This document shows positions 1 to 5,942 of a stretch of 17,408 bases of DNA, piece by piece. The translations under genes and the position numbers were made by a program. The stretch covers positions 1-17,408 of the forward strand of contig CABGHG010000021.1 in NCBI GenBank assembly GCA_902158735.1. The letters are read 5' to 3'. Under the pieces are notes generated by a model. The model was not told where the DNA came from and made no database searches. It worked only from the letters and a program-made list of their open reading frames with translations. Every line of letters begins with the position of its first letter. Position 1 is the first letter of the stretch. Source of the DNA: Candidatus Methanolliviera sp. GoM_oil (GTDB lineage Archaea > Halobacteriota > Methanoliparia > Methanoliparales > Methanoliparaceae).

Positions 1-660
1 AATCTCTTCATGAATACATCGATGGAGACATTCGCCATGCGTCTGAGCAAATTGGCTACAGGGTATGAGATCTTCAACCCGATTCAACTAAGCGAGAAGA
101 AGGCTCCAATCCTATGGAGATTACGTAAAGATATATGGGACCACGGCCCGTTCAATGAAATGTCGACAGTTCCAGATGGGTGTATGTTGCCCCCAAAGGG
201 AATCGCCAGGATGATCCCTCCTATATTCTCGGCGGAAGGGAAAAACATAAGGCAATTTTTGACCGATCCGCCAAGTGAAGAGTTCTGGGAGGTGTTGGAG
301 AGCGATGAGGTCGGCGCGGATAGGGAGACGGGAATAATACCTTCTATAGACGATGTTCTCCGCCTAAAATTTGTAGTTGATCCTGCTTATGAGCCTATAC
401 CTATAAAGACGTTCCCTAGGATGGATTTAGGTGTAGGGCAGGTCTGGCCACTCGATATGACCCTGGAGAAGGTGGAAATTATGGTGAATGAGGGATACAG
501 TGGGCTCGGCGACAACATAGAGCACTACAGCAAGCTCGCGGATAAGAAGATGGGAAAGAAGGATGTGGAGGTTCCAGAGTTTAAACCGCTCTCAGATTAC
601 GCAAAGTCGTACAGAAAGGAACTGGGAGAGGTACATCCTGTATATTTAGAGCACCTCTAA
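1..660 (+). CDS. C-terminal part of an unrecognised protein (5' end outside window)
   Basis: The reading frame is open from the first base of the window to a TAA at 658-660. The three codons before the first ATG (base 10) are also open, so this is most likely the last 219 residues of a longer protein rather than a gene starting at base 10. There is no ribosome-binding site before that ATG in the few bases available. The fragment is soluble-looking, with no membrane segment or signal peptide. It is rich in Pro, Glu and Asp, with Pro-rich stretches around residues 60-75 and 120-150 of the fragment. Only one Cys is visible, so it is not an iron-sulfur protein of the kind found downstream. I do not recognise the family. 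A T-rich tract follows directly, suggesting the transcription unit ends here. Confidence is in the coding call, not in any function. Confidence 0.7.
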   Translation, partial: NLFMNTSMETFAMRLSKLATGYEIFNPIQLSEKKAPILWRLRKDIWDHGPFNEMSTVPDGCMLPPKGIARMIPPIFSAEGKNIRQFLTDPPSEEFWEVLESDEVGADRETGIIPSIDDVLRLKFVVDPAYEPIPIKTFPRMDLGVGQVWPLDMTLEKVEIMVNEGYSGLGDNIEHYSKLADKKMGKKDVEVPEFKPLSDYAKSYRKELGEVHPVYLEHL

Positions 661-690
661 TCTTTTCTTTTTTTATTTTTTTCTATTCTA
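661..690 (+). terminator. T-rich archaeal-type terminator
   Basis: About 30 bases, nearly all T with scattered A and C, follow directly after the TAA of the first gene, including runs of seven T. There is no hairpin. Oligo-T tracts of this kind terminate archaeal RNA polymerase. The tract separates two convergent genes and reads as T-rich only on the + strand, so it should serve the first gene. Confidence 0.5.
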
Positions 691-691
691 T

Positions 692-1225
692 TTAACCCCT
701 CAATTTTTTCATAAATTCCTGTAATGGAAGAATTTTCACTGCCTCGCCGGCTGATCCCTCAATGGCAATCTTCTCGGACATGAACGCCTCCATCCCGTCG
801 AGTTCCCCCGTCAGCAATTTTATGATCGTTGGCATCTCCGCCTTTATCATAAGCGTCGGTTCCTCCAATTCGCCAAGCCCGATCGAGATCTTTCCCTCTT
901 TCATCTCCAGGTAAAATCTGATGGGAACATCCGAAAGTTCGATGTTGATGCCGAGCTCTCCGGCTTCATCCACTGCCTGCTTGAGTTCATCGTATCTTCG
1001 GGCGAATGCCTCCATCGATTCGTTGATGATATCTATACCGTCTTTTATCATCTTCGGCAGATTATCCATACCTTCTCCGATATCAAAGAGCTTCTTCAAC
1101 AATTCCGGCTCCTTTTCGAGTATATCCCCTATATCTTCCTTCTTCAACGTCTCCAAAACGGCAGCAATTTCCTTCATTAAATCATTGAACATGCCAACTA
1201 TCTTATCTATCTCTTCTATTACCAT
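692..1225 (-). CDS. SCP2 sterol-binding-domain-like protein with helical N-terminus
   Basis: This 177-residue acidic soluble protein has two parts. Residues 1-90 are predicted long amphipathic helices, possibly a coiled coil, with repeated Lys/Glu heptads and no Cys. Residues 95-177 match the SCP2-like fold: a beta segment (IRFYLEMKEGKISIGLG), then the typical stretch in which a helix with the motif LLTGELDGMEAFMS is followed by KIAIEGSAGEAVKILPL, as in other SCP2 proteins. Family members bind hydrophobic ligands such as acyl-CoA or lipids in a tunnel; the ligand here is unknown. The gene is alone on its strand and convergent with the first gene. No Shine-Dalgarno sequence precedes the ATG, but a TATA box sits about 25 bases upstream, so the mRNA may be leaderless. 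The N-terminal helical extension is not part of the standard SCP2 domain. Confidence 0.75.
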   Translation of the reverse strand: MVIEEIDKIVGMFNDLMKEIAAVLETLKKEDIGDILEKEPELLKKLFDIGEGMDNLPKMIKDGIDIINESMEAFARRYDELKQAVDEAGELGINIELSDVPIRFYLEMKEGKISIGLGELEEPTLMIKAEMPTIIKLLTGELDGMEAFMSEKIAIEGSAGEAVKILPLQEFMKKLRG

Positions 1226-1243
1226 AATTTTTTGTTATTAGAT

Positions 1244-1258
1244 ATGTATATAAAATTT
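1244..1258 (-). promoter_or_regulatory. TATA box of the SCP2-like gene
   Basis: Read on the minus strand this is AAATTTTATATACAT, a good archaeal TATA element. Its centre lies about 25 bases before the ATG at 1225, which places the expected transcription start at or next to the start codon. Together with the missing Shine-Dalgarno sequence this suggests a leaderless transcript. Confidence 0.5.
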
Positions 1259-1415
1259 ACTATCCTAATCTTCTGTCGAAGAATCGGATAATCCTCTGAA
1301 TAATAGATGATCTTTTATGTAAGCTGTGCTTCTTCTCTTGGTTTGTAAAAGTACACTCCAAATTTTGATCGTATCTTCTTCAAATACCCAATAACTTTAC
1401 GATCTCACTGAAGGG

Positions 1416-1433
1416 AAAGCTTTAAGTTATATA
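1416..1433 (+). promoter_or_regulatory. Putative TATA/BRE promoter of the OsmC-like gene
   Basis: A purine-rich stretch (GAAGGGAAAG) runs into CTTTAAGTTATATAA, resembling a BRE followed by a TATA box. Transcription would begin about 25 bases downstream near 1450-1455. That excludes the ATG at 1434 as a start and leaves a leader of about 40 bases before the ATG at 1491. Confidence 0.4.
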
Positions 1434-1490
1434 ATGAAAAAATTATCATGGGTCATTAGATATAAAACAGAGACAAAAGGGGGTACAAAC

Positions 1491-2621
1491 ATGATACGTA
1501 AGGTACATTTGTGGTGGAAAAAAGATGTGAGATATCCATTAAAGTTTGGATTTATCTCCCAAGAAACCGGTGCAGAGAGCGAGATCGATATGCCATACTT
1601 TGCCGGAGAACGCAACAGTATGTGCCCCGGTGATGCACAATCATCTGGTACTGCTGGGTATTACCTCTGTGCATTGGCAAAGCAGGCTAAATCGTTGGGG
1701 TTAAATCTGAATTCGGCTAAGGTCAAGGTAACTAGAAATTTGGGAATGCTAACTAGCTGGGGAATTAGCAAAGCCCCCTTATTGAATATTCAACCAGAGA
1801 TCAAGGTAGATGGAGAGAAGGATAATGCCGAAAGATTGATGAAGAGTGTAGAGTCAGTCTTCGATGATATCTATGCAGTTTCTCTAAATATAAAGCAGGA
1901 GAGGATGGATGCGCCTTTTGGATGTGAGGGCAAATTAGAAGATAACAGAGCTGTTGTTACGTCAGAAACCGGAAAAGTAATGGAGTATGCGTTCGATGAA
2001 GAGGGGGTGATGGATCCTAGAGATACTTTGACGGCAAATGCCGAAATATGCTATGGTATGATTGACGTTCTACTCTCTCGCGTAACAGGGTGCACGATTT
2101 CGGACTATAATCTTACCTACGCGGCTGAATGGGATGCGGCAGATGGTAGAGAGGCGTATAAAGATTGTACGGTTTTTGAAGGTAAGATCACTATACCCAA
2201 TGGAACAGAGGAGAATTTCTATAATATGGAGAGACTTAACGATGCAATTTGCCCCGTCAGCAACACATACAAACCTGCTCATGTGGAGAGAAAAGATGTA
2301 AAATTTGAAAAAGAGTCGGTATTGCTGGCAGTAGAAAATTCTATGGTACCGGGCATCGATGACACGAGAGGTATCGTTCTTCCAGTGCTAAGAGGCATCT
2401 CCAGACAGAATTATGATTATATTACCAGTTTGATTGTGCCAATATTATCGAAGTTTATAAGTTCACGCCCTCTGAGAAGTGTTACCACTCCCCGACCAGA
2501 GATGCTAACTACGGCAGTAACAATTTTACCAAAAACTGTGACTGCATTTGCTCCACTCATCTCGGGCCCAAATCGCATTCATGCCGTAAAGTCTGTACTC
2601 GCGTTTATAGGCATAAGATAA
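1491..2621 (+). CDS. Tandem OsmC-like domain protein with atypical C-terminal tail
   Basis: The protein has 376 residues from the chosen ATG at 1491, preceded by GGGGG eight bases upstream. An in-frame ATG at 1434 is rejected because it overlaps the likely TATA box. Residues 30-140 and 145-272 each resemble one OsmC/Ohr-like unit. The second is the clearer: the helix with C187 (residues about 176-200), a long beta segment, then a CPVSNTY motif with C254, giving the two-Cys arrangement of peroxiredoxin-like OsmC proteins. The first unit has the helix Cys (C60) but no second-Cys motif, so it may not be redox active. OsmC-family proteins reduce organic hydroperoxides using a Cys pair, though many archaeal members are uncharacterised. 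Residues 285-376 have a very different composition (about four acidic residues against twelve basic, rich in Thr, Val, Pro) and match no OsmC part; they may be a fusion or read-through into non-coding DNA. Confidence 0.65.
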   Translation: MIRKVHLWWKKDVRYPLKFGFISQETGAESEIDMPYFAGERNSMCPGDAQSSGTAGYYLCALAKQAKSLGLNLNSAKVKVTRNLGMLTSWGISKAPLLNIQPEIKVDGEKDNAERLMKSVESVFDDIYAVSLNIKQERMDAPFGCEGKLEDNRAVVTSETGKVMEYAFDEEGVMDPRDTLTANAEICYGMIDVLLSRVTGCTISDYNLTYAAEWDAADGREAYKDCTVFEGKITIPNGTEENFYNMERLNDAICPVSNTYKPAHVERKDVKFEKESVLLAVENSMVPGIDDTRGIVLPVLRGISRQNYDYITSLIVPILSKFISSRPLRSVTTPRPEMLTTAVTILPKTVTAFAPLISGPNRIHAVKSVLAFIGIR

Positions 2622-2633
2622 AGAAGGTGTTAG

Positions 2634-2646
2634 TTATTTATAATAA
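2634..2646 (+). promoter_or_regulatory. TATA box of the AOR operon
   Basis: TTATTTATAATAA lies about 45 bases upstream of the chosen ATG at 2685. A start about 25 bases downstream gives a short leader of roughly 15-20 bases containing the AGGGGTG ribosome-binding site. This spacing supports the 2685 start rather than an upstream TTG at 2655. Confidence 0.5.
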
Positions 2647-2684
2647 AGCGGTAATTGCAGCATAATGTTATAGGGGTGTTCATT

Positions 2685-4499
2685 ATGGGGAAAGGATACA
2701 TGAATAGGATATTACGGATCGATTTATCCAAGAATAAGTTTTCGACCGAGAAACTTCCAAAGAAGATATATCGTGAATTTATAGGTGGGAAAGGTCTAGG
2801 AGCATATCTCTTTTATAAGGAGATCAAGAATAGGATCGATCCTTTGGGTCCGGAGAATAAATTGATCTTCACCGTTGGCCCTGCGACAGGAACTCCTTAC
2901 CCGACTTCTGGGAGATACTGTCTCTTTTACAAGTCTCCTTTGACAGGTATATGCGCAAATTCCAATTCGGGTGGGACTGCCGCCGAGAGGATGAAGCGGT
3001 GTGGATATGATGCGTTCATCATCGAAGGCATCGCTGAAAGAGAGACGTATTTGATCATCACCGAAGATGGTGTAGAATTTAGATCTGCCGCTGATCTATG
3101 GGGAAAAGACGCCTTCGAGACAGAAGAGATCATAAAGAAGGATCTTGGCAGGGAAGAATCTACGGTCTTGACCATAGGTCCCGCAGGAGAAAATCTGGTA
3201 AAATACGCGATGATCGTAAACGATAAGTGGAGGTGCGCCGGGAGATGCGGTCCGGGTGCCGTTATGGGATCGAAGAAGTTGAAGGCGATCGTCTTCAACG
3301 GTTACAAAGACGTCGAGGCGCACGACCCGGATCGATTTTATGAATTATCAAAAGAGAAGATAGAAGAATCATTGAAAAATATAACGCTTTGGGATAGTTA
3401 TCACAAGTATGGAACTCCTGTGCATTATGATAACCTTGCTGCTGAGGGAGGAATTCCTGTAAGAGGTTTTAGTGAAGGATATTTTGATGGATGGGAGAAG
3501 GTAGGGCCAGATGCAATCGAAGAACACCTAAGCGTCAGGCATCAGGCATGTGGTTCCTGTCCCATCTCATGCGCAAGGTTGAGCAGGGTAAGAGAGGGAA
3601 AATATGCCGGATTGGAGATAGAAGGACCAGAGCATGAGCTTCTATTCTCCTTTGGAAGTAACTTCAATATACCGGATCTGGGATTCATAGCGGCGTGCAA
3701 CGATTATGCCGATCGAATGGGAATGGATTGTGAGTCGGTATCGCACGCGATCGCATTTGCAATCGATGCATATAATCTGGGTAAGTTAGATCCCGGATTT
3801 GAGTTGAAGTATGAAGATCAGGAATGCGTGTGGAAATTGATGAAGATGGTTACCACGAGAACCGGCATTGGAGATTTACTTGCAGAGGATTTGAGGACGA
3901 TGGAGAAGAAGCTGGGTATGGAAGGACATGCGATGCAGATAAAGAACTTGGGATTTGGTGGATACGAGCCAAGAGTGATGAAGGGCGTCGCGCTCTCATA
4001 CATGGTAAACGAGAGGGGAGGATGCTATCAGAAAGCTTCGATGTATCTGGTCGATCTCTTTGAGATGGCCGATCCCCTGAGCCACGACGATGAGAAGTTC
4101 GATCTTTTTGTAGAGAGGGAGGACATCTTCACCATCGCAGACTGTTTCATGCTGTGCAAGTTTATCCAAGATTCTCTTGATATGGAAGATTGTGCCGATG
4201 CGCTGAAATTCTTAACCGGTGAAGAATATGAGGTCGAAGAACTGATGGAGATCTCAAATAGGATACAGTCGATCTTAAGATTATGGAATGTACATGAAGG
4301 AATGAGCAGAAAAGATGATTATCTTCCAAAGAGATGCTATGAGGAGCCGATACCAAATGGTCCGGCAGAAGGAGCGATAGCTGATAGAGAGGAAGACGAT
4401 AGGTGGCTCGATATGTACTATGAGCATAGAGGATGGGACAAAGATGGAAGACCCGATGAAAAAAATTTGGAGGAGTTTCTGGAGGGTTTAAATGACTGA
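2685..4499 (+). CDS. aor: Tungsten-containing aldehyde:ferredoxin oxidoreductase family protein
   Basis: This 604-residue protein begins MGKGYMNRILRIDLS, the usual start of the AOR family, with AGGGGTG eight bases before the ATG. Residues 1-210 are the N-terminal bis-pterin domain, with IGGKGLGAYL (33-42), the NSNSGGTAAERMKRCGYDA segment (92-110) and the GRCGPGAVMGSKKLKAI segment (186-202). C289, C292 and C296 plus C491 match the four ligands of the single [4Fe-4S] cluster. Family members oxidise aldehydes to acids or catalyse related low-potential reactions at a tungsten-bispyranopterin centre in the cytoplasm; the substrate is not predictable. The segment that usually reads RG(A/G)(C/D)H has RGGCY here (445-449), so the active-site His is replaced by Tyr. 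The stop codon overlaps the start of a ferredoxin-like gene by eight bases, indicating a two-subunit enzyme. Confidence 0.9.
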   Translation: MGKGYMNRILRIDLSKNKFSTEKLPKKIYREFIGGKGLGAYLFYKEIKNRIDPLGPENKLIFTVGPATGTPYPTSGRYCLFYKSPLTGICANSNSGGTAAERMKRCGYDAFIIEGIAERETYLIITEDGVEFRSAADLWGKDAFETEEIIKKDLGREESTVLTIGPAGENLVKYAMIVNDKWRCAGRCGPGAVMGSKKLKAIVFNGYKDVEAHDPDRFYELSKEKIEESLKNITLWDSYHKYGTPVHYDNLAAEGGIPVRGFSEGYFDGWEKVGPDAIEEHLSVRHQACGSCPISCARLSRVREGKYAGLEIEGPEHELLFSFGSNFNIPDLGFIAACNDYADRMGMDCESVSHAIAFAIDAYNLGKLDPGFELKYEDQECVWKLMKMVTTRTGIGDLLAEDLRTMEKKLGMEGHAMQIKNLGFGGYEPRVMKGVALSYMVNERGGCYQKASMYLVDLFEMADPLSHDDEKFDLFVEREDIFTIADCFMLCKFIQDSLDMEDCADALKFLTGEEYEVEELMEISNRIQSILRLWNVHEGMSRKDDYLPKRCYEEPIPNGPAEGAIADREEDDRWLDMYYEHRGWDKDGRPDEKNLEEFLEGLND

Positions 4500-4959
4500 G
4501 CAATTCCTCTTTTGTGATTCAAATAAGTGTACGAACTGTCGTCTCTGTATATATGCCTGTTCTTTCATCAAGAGTAAGAAGTTCTCTATATTAAGATCGA
4601 GGATAAGGGTTCTGGATAGAGATCACAAGACATTTGTTGCAATCACATGCAATCATTGCGAGGATACACCATGTATTACATATTGTCCATCAAAGGCTTT
4701 GAGTAGGAATGAAGATGGAATCATCGTGGTGGATGAAGAGGCGTGCACAGGATGCGGATGGTGTATTATACATTGCCCGCTCGGAGTGATCTCCATGGAC
4801 CCTGATAAGAGGGTGGTAGCCATATGTGATCTGTGTGACGGAGATCCGGAATGTGTAAAGATATGCCCAATGGACGCGATAGAGATTATAGAGGGAAAAG
4901 AGAGATATGCAAGTAAGATGCACGAGATTGGATTAAAGATCGCTGGAGAGCTCTTATAA
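4492..4959 (+). CDS. Four-cluster ferredoxin-like electron transfer subunit of the AOR enzyme
   Basis: This 155-residue protein has sixteen Cys in four cluster-binding sets: C13/16/19/23, C53/56/61/65, C85/88/91/95 and C112/115/121/125. The pattern is that of DMSO-reductase-B/HycB-type iron-sulfur subunits. Its ATG lies inside the end of the AOR gene, with GGAGGG seven bases before it, so the two are translationally coupled. Comparable small polyferredoxin subunits accompany AOR large subunits in the multi-subunit AOR enzymes of some bacteria and archaea, where they wire electrons from tungsten to an external acceptor. That is the likely role here. No flavin subunit follows. The C-terminus (about residues 139-155) resembles that of the convergent polyferredoxin. 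The last codons form one arm of the terminator hairpin. Confidence 0.88.
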   Translation: MTEQFLFCDSNKCTNCRLCIYACSFIKSKKFSILRSRIRVLDRDHKTFVAITCNHCEDTPCITYCPSKALSRNEDGIIVVDEEACTGCGWCIIHCPLGVISMDPDKRVVAICDLCDGDPECVKICPMDAIEIIEGKERYASKMHEIGLKIAGELL

Positions 4960-4982
4960 AGAGCTCCTATATTAATTTTTTT
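4948..4982 (+). terminator. Hairpin plus T-tract terminator of the AOR operon
   Basis: GAGCTCTT (4948-4955) and AAGAGCTC (4959-4966) form a perfect eight-base-pair stem with an ATA loop, followed nine bases later by seven T at 4976-4982. The ferredoxin-subunit stop codon TAA (4957-4959) sits in the loop. The T tract lies inside the last codons of the convergent gene. It resembles a bacterial-type intrinsic terminator and should act on the + strand transcript. Confidence 0.6.
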
Positions 4983-5614
4983 GCGGTATTAAGAGATATT
5001 TCATGCATCTCCTCTGTATATATCTTCTCATCCGTAAGATTTAAAAGCGCCCTAAACCACGTTCCTGAGCGGGCATCTCCATACTTTATCCTCTCCCTGT
5101 GGATCGTTATCCTACCTTCCGGACAGACATTTACACATGCACCGCAAAGGATGCACTTCTCCATATCGATATCAGGGGTGCATCTCCTTTCATCATTCTT
5201 TTTTAGCGCTTCACACGGGCATATCTCCACGCATGCGTAGCAATCGTTTATCGTTAGTTCTCCTTCAAATGCCTTCTCTTCCATCGAAAAATTTGGAAAA
5301 TCGTCATCCTCTATGGGATCCACAACTTCTCCATTTCTTTTGTATATGATCGCATCGAAAGGACAAGCTCTTGGGCATATAGCGCAGAAACTACATTTAT
5401 TTTCGTCTATCATCACTAATGGCTTTTTTACAAGGTGTCCATCTTTTATCAAAGGCTCTTCCAATGACATCGCATCGTCTGGGCATGATAAGATACATAT
5501 ACCGCATCCGTTGCATTTGGATGCATCTACTATTATCTCATCCACGTTGAAATAGACCCTACGTTTTATAATGCATAAGCTACCTTCGGTCGATTTAGTT
5601 AACCCGCCTCCCAT
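4967..5614 (-). CDS. Polyferredoxin, about four [4Fe-4S] clusters (FwdF/MvhB-like)
   Basis: This 215-residue soluble protein has clear CxxCxxCxxxC sets at C34/37/40/44, C74/77/80/84 and C154/157/160/164. A less regular set at C125/128/132, with C134 or C145 nearby, lacks the usual spacing. Ferredoxin repeats of this kind occur in FwdF-like and MvhB-like polyferredoxins of methanogens and in stand-alone electron carriers. The partner is not shown, but the neighbours are an AOR enzyme and an HdrA operon, both users of ferredoxin. GGAGAT six bases upstream supports the ATG at 5614; a second possibility is a start closer to residue 24, where the conserved domain begins. TATATATA-like sequence at about 5638-5650 could be its promoter. 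Its last residues (TEEMHEISLNTAKKLI) resemble the tail of the convergent AOR ferredoxin subunit, seven bases away. Confidence 0.8.
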   Translation of the reverse strand: MGGGLTKSTEGSLCIIKRRVYFNVDEIIVDASKCNGCGICILSCPDDAMSLEEPLIKDGHLVKKPLVMIDENKCSFCAICPRACPFDAIIYKRNGEVVDPIEDDDFPNFSMEEKAFEGELTINDCYACVEICPCEALKKNDERRCTPDIDMEKCILCGACVNVCPEGRITIHRERIKYGDARSGTWFRALLNLTDEKIYTEEMHEISLNTAKKLI

Positions 5615-5679
5615 GAACCTATCTCCTCTTTATTGTAATATATATATCTATCTACTTACCTTTCTTAAATCTCATAATC

Positions 5680-5781
5680 TCACCCTCTATCCGTTCGCAC
5701 TCCAAGTCCGAAGATGTCAGCTGTCCTTTTGATGGTTTGATGATTTGTGAGATCCAATTTTTCGCACACAAAAATTATCGC
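5680..5781 (-). pseudogene. Possible fragment of a TFB-like or helix-rich DNA-binding protein
   Basis: A 33-codon minus-strand open frame without a proper start is bounded upstream by a TGA. It reads ...IFVCEKLDLTNHQTIKRTA and on to a TGA at 5680-5682. The pattern of hydrophobic positions (C-E-K-L-x-L, then I-K-R-T-A-x-I-F) resembles the start of a cyclin repeat in archaeal TFB proteins, or another helix-turn-helix protein, but the match is short and made by eye. It could equally be chance. It overlaps no other recognised element. Confidence 0.2.
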
Positions 5782-5844
5782 TCATTCTATATCTTCTTTT
5801 TGGCAGAAAATTGAGAGGAATGACTTAAAAACTGAGTAGATACG

Positions 5845-5857
5845 AAAAATATAAATA
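5845..5857 (+). promoter_or_regulatory. TATA box of the HdrA operon
   Basis: GAAAAATATAAATAG (5844-5858) is a near-ideal archaeal BRE/TATA element. The expected transcription start, about 25 bases from its centre, is near 5874-5879. This is essentially at the ATG of the short leader ORF and about 60 bases before the HdrA start. Confidence 0.6.
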
Positions 5858-5873
5858 GTGATCTGGAAAAAAA

Positions 5874-5942
5874 ATGAAAAAAGAGTCATCAAGAAAGAAA
5901 ATTTTATCAGTTCCTATTAAAAACGGTGTGGGATACAAATGA
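5874..5942 (+). CDS. Possible 22-residue basic leader peptide coupled to HdrA
   Basis: An ATG at 5874 opens a 22-codon frame (begins MKKESSRKK, ends NGVGYK) whose TGA at 5940-5942 overlaps the HdrA ATG at 5939-5941 as ATGA. The same overlap couples the second and third genes of this operon. The peptide has seven Lys/Arg and one Glu. GTGATC lies about ten bases before the ATG, but the TATA box position suggests transcription starts near 5874-5879, so translation could be leaderless or the ORF could lie partly outside the mRNA. HdrA has only a weak Shine-Dalgarno of its own (GGTGTGG, spacing about nine), which makes coupling plausible. It could also be chance. Confidence 0.3.
   Translation: MKKESSRKKILSVPIKNGVGYK

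Larger units (their letters stand above)
5615..5938. other. 324-base divergent intergenic region
   Basis: This region separates the minus-strand polyferredoxin from the plus-strand HdrA operon. It holds a TATA-like AT stretch near the polyferredoxin start (about 5638-5650), a possible minus-strand gene fragment (5680-5781), a weak AT-rich inverted repeat (AATTTTT and AAAAATT, about 5756-5776), a strong plus-strand TATA box (5845-5857) and a short leader ORF (5874-5942). No tRNA or other structured RNA was recognised. Confidence 0.6.

Noticed and set aside
921..1241. Plus-strand open frame of 106 codons opposite the SCP2 gene
   Set aside because: Its Ser/Ile-rich composition is typical of the antisense of a Lys/Glu-rich gene, and the minus-strand frame has the recognisable domain.
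1260..1400. Minus-strand open frames of about 30-45 codons between the SCP2 and OsmC genes
   Set aside because: Two overlapping frames look equally open, none has a start with a ribosome-binding site, and no family is recognisable.
1434..1490. Upstream ATG giving a 19-residue longer OsmC-like protein
   Set aside because: It overlaps the likely TATA box and lies before the expected transcription start; the ATG at 1491 has a GGGGG site at good spacing.
2655..2684. TTG start adding ten residues to the AOR protein
   Set aside because: AOR family proteins begin with the GYM-x-RILRIDL segment right after the start, and the AGGGGTG site fits the ATG at 2685.
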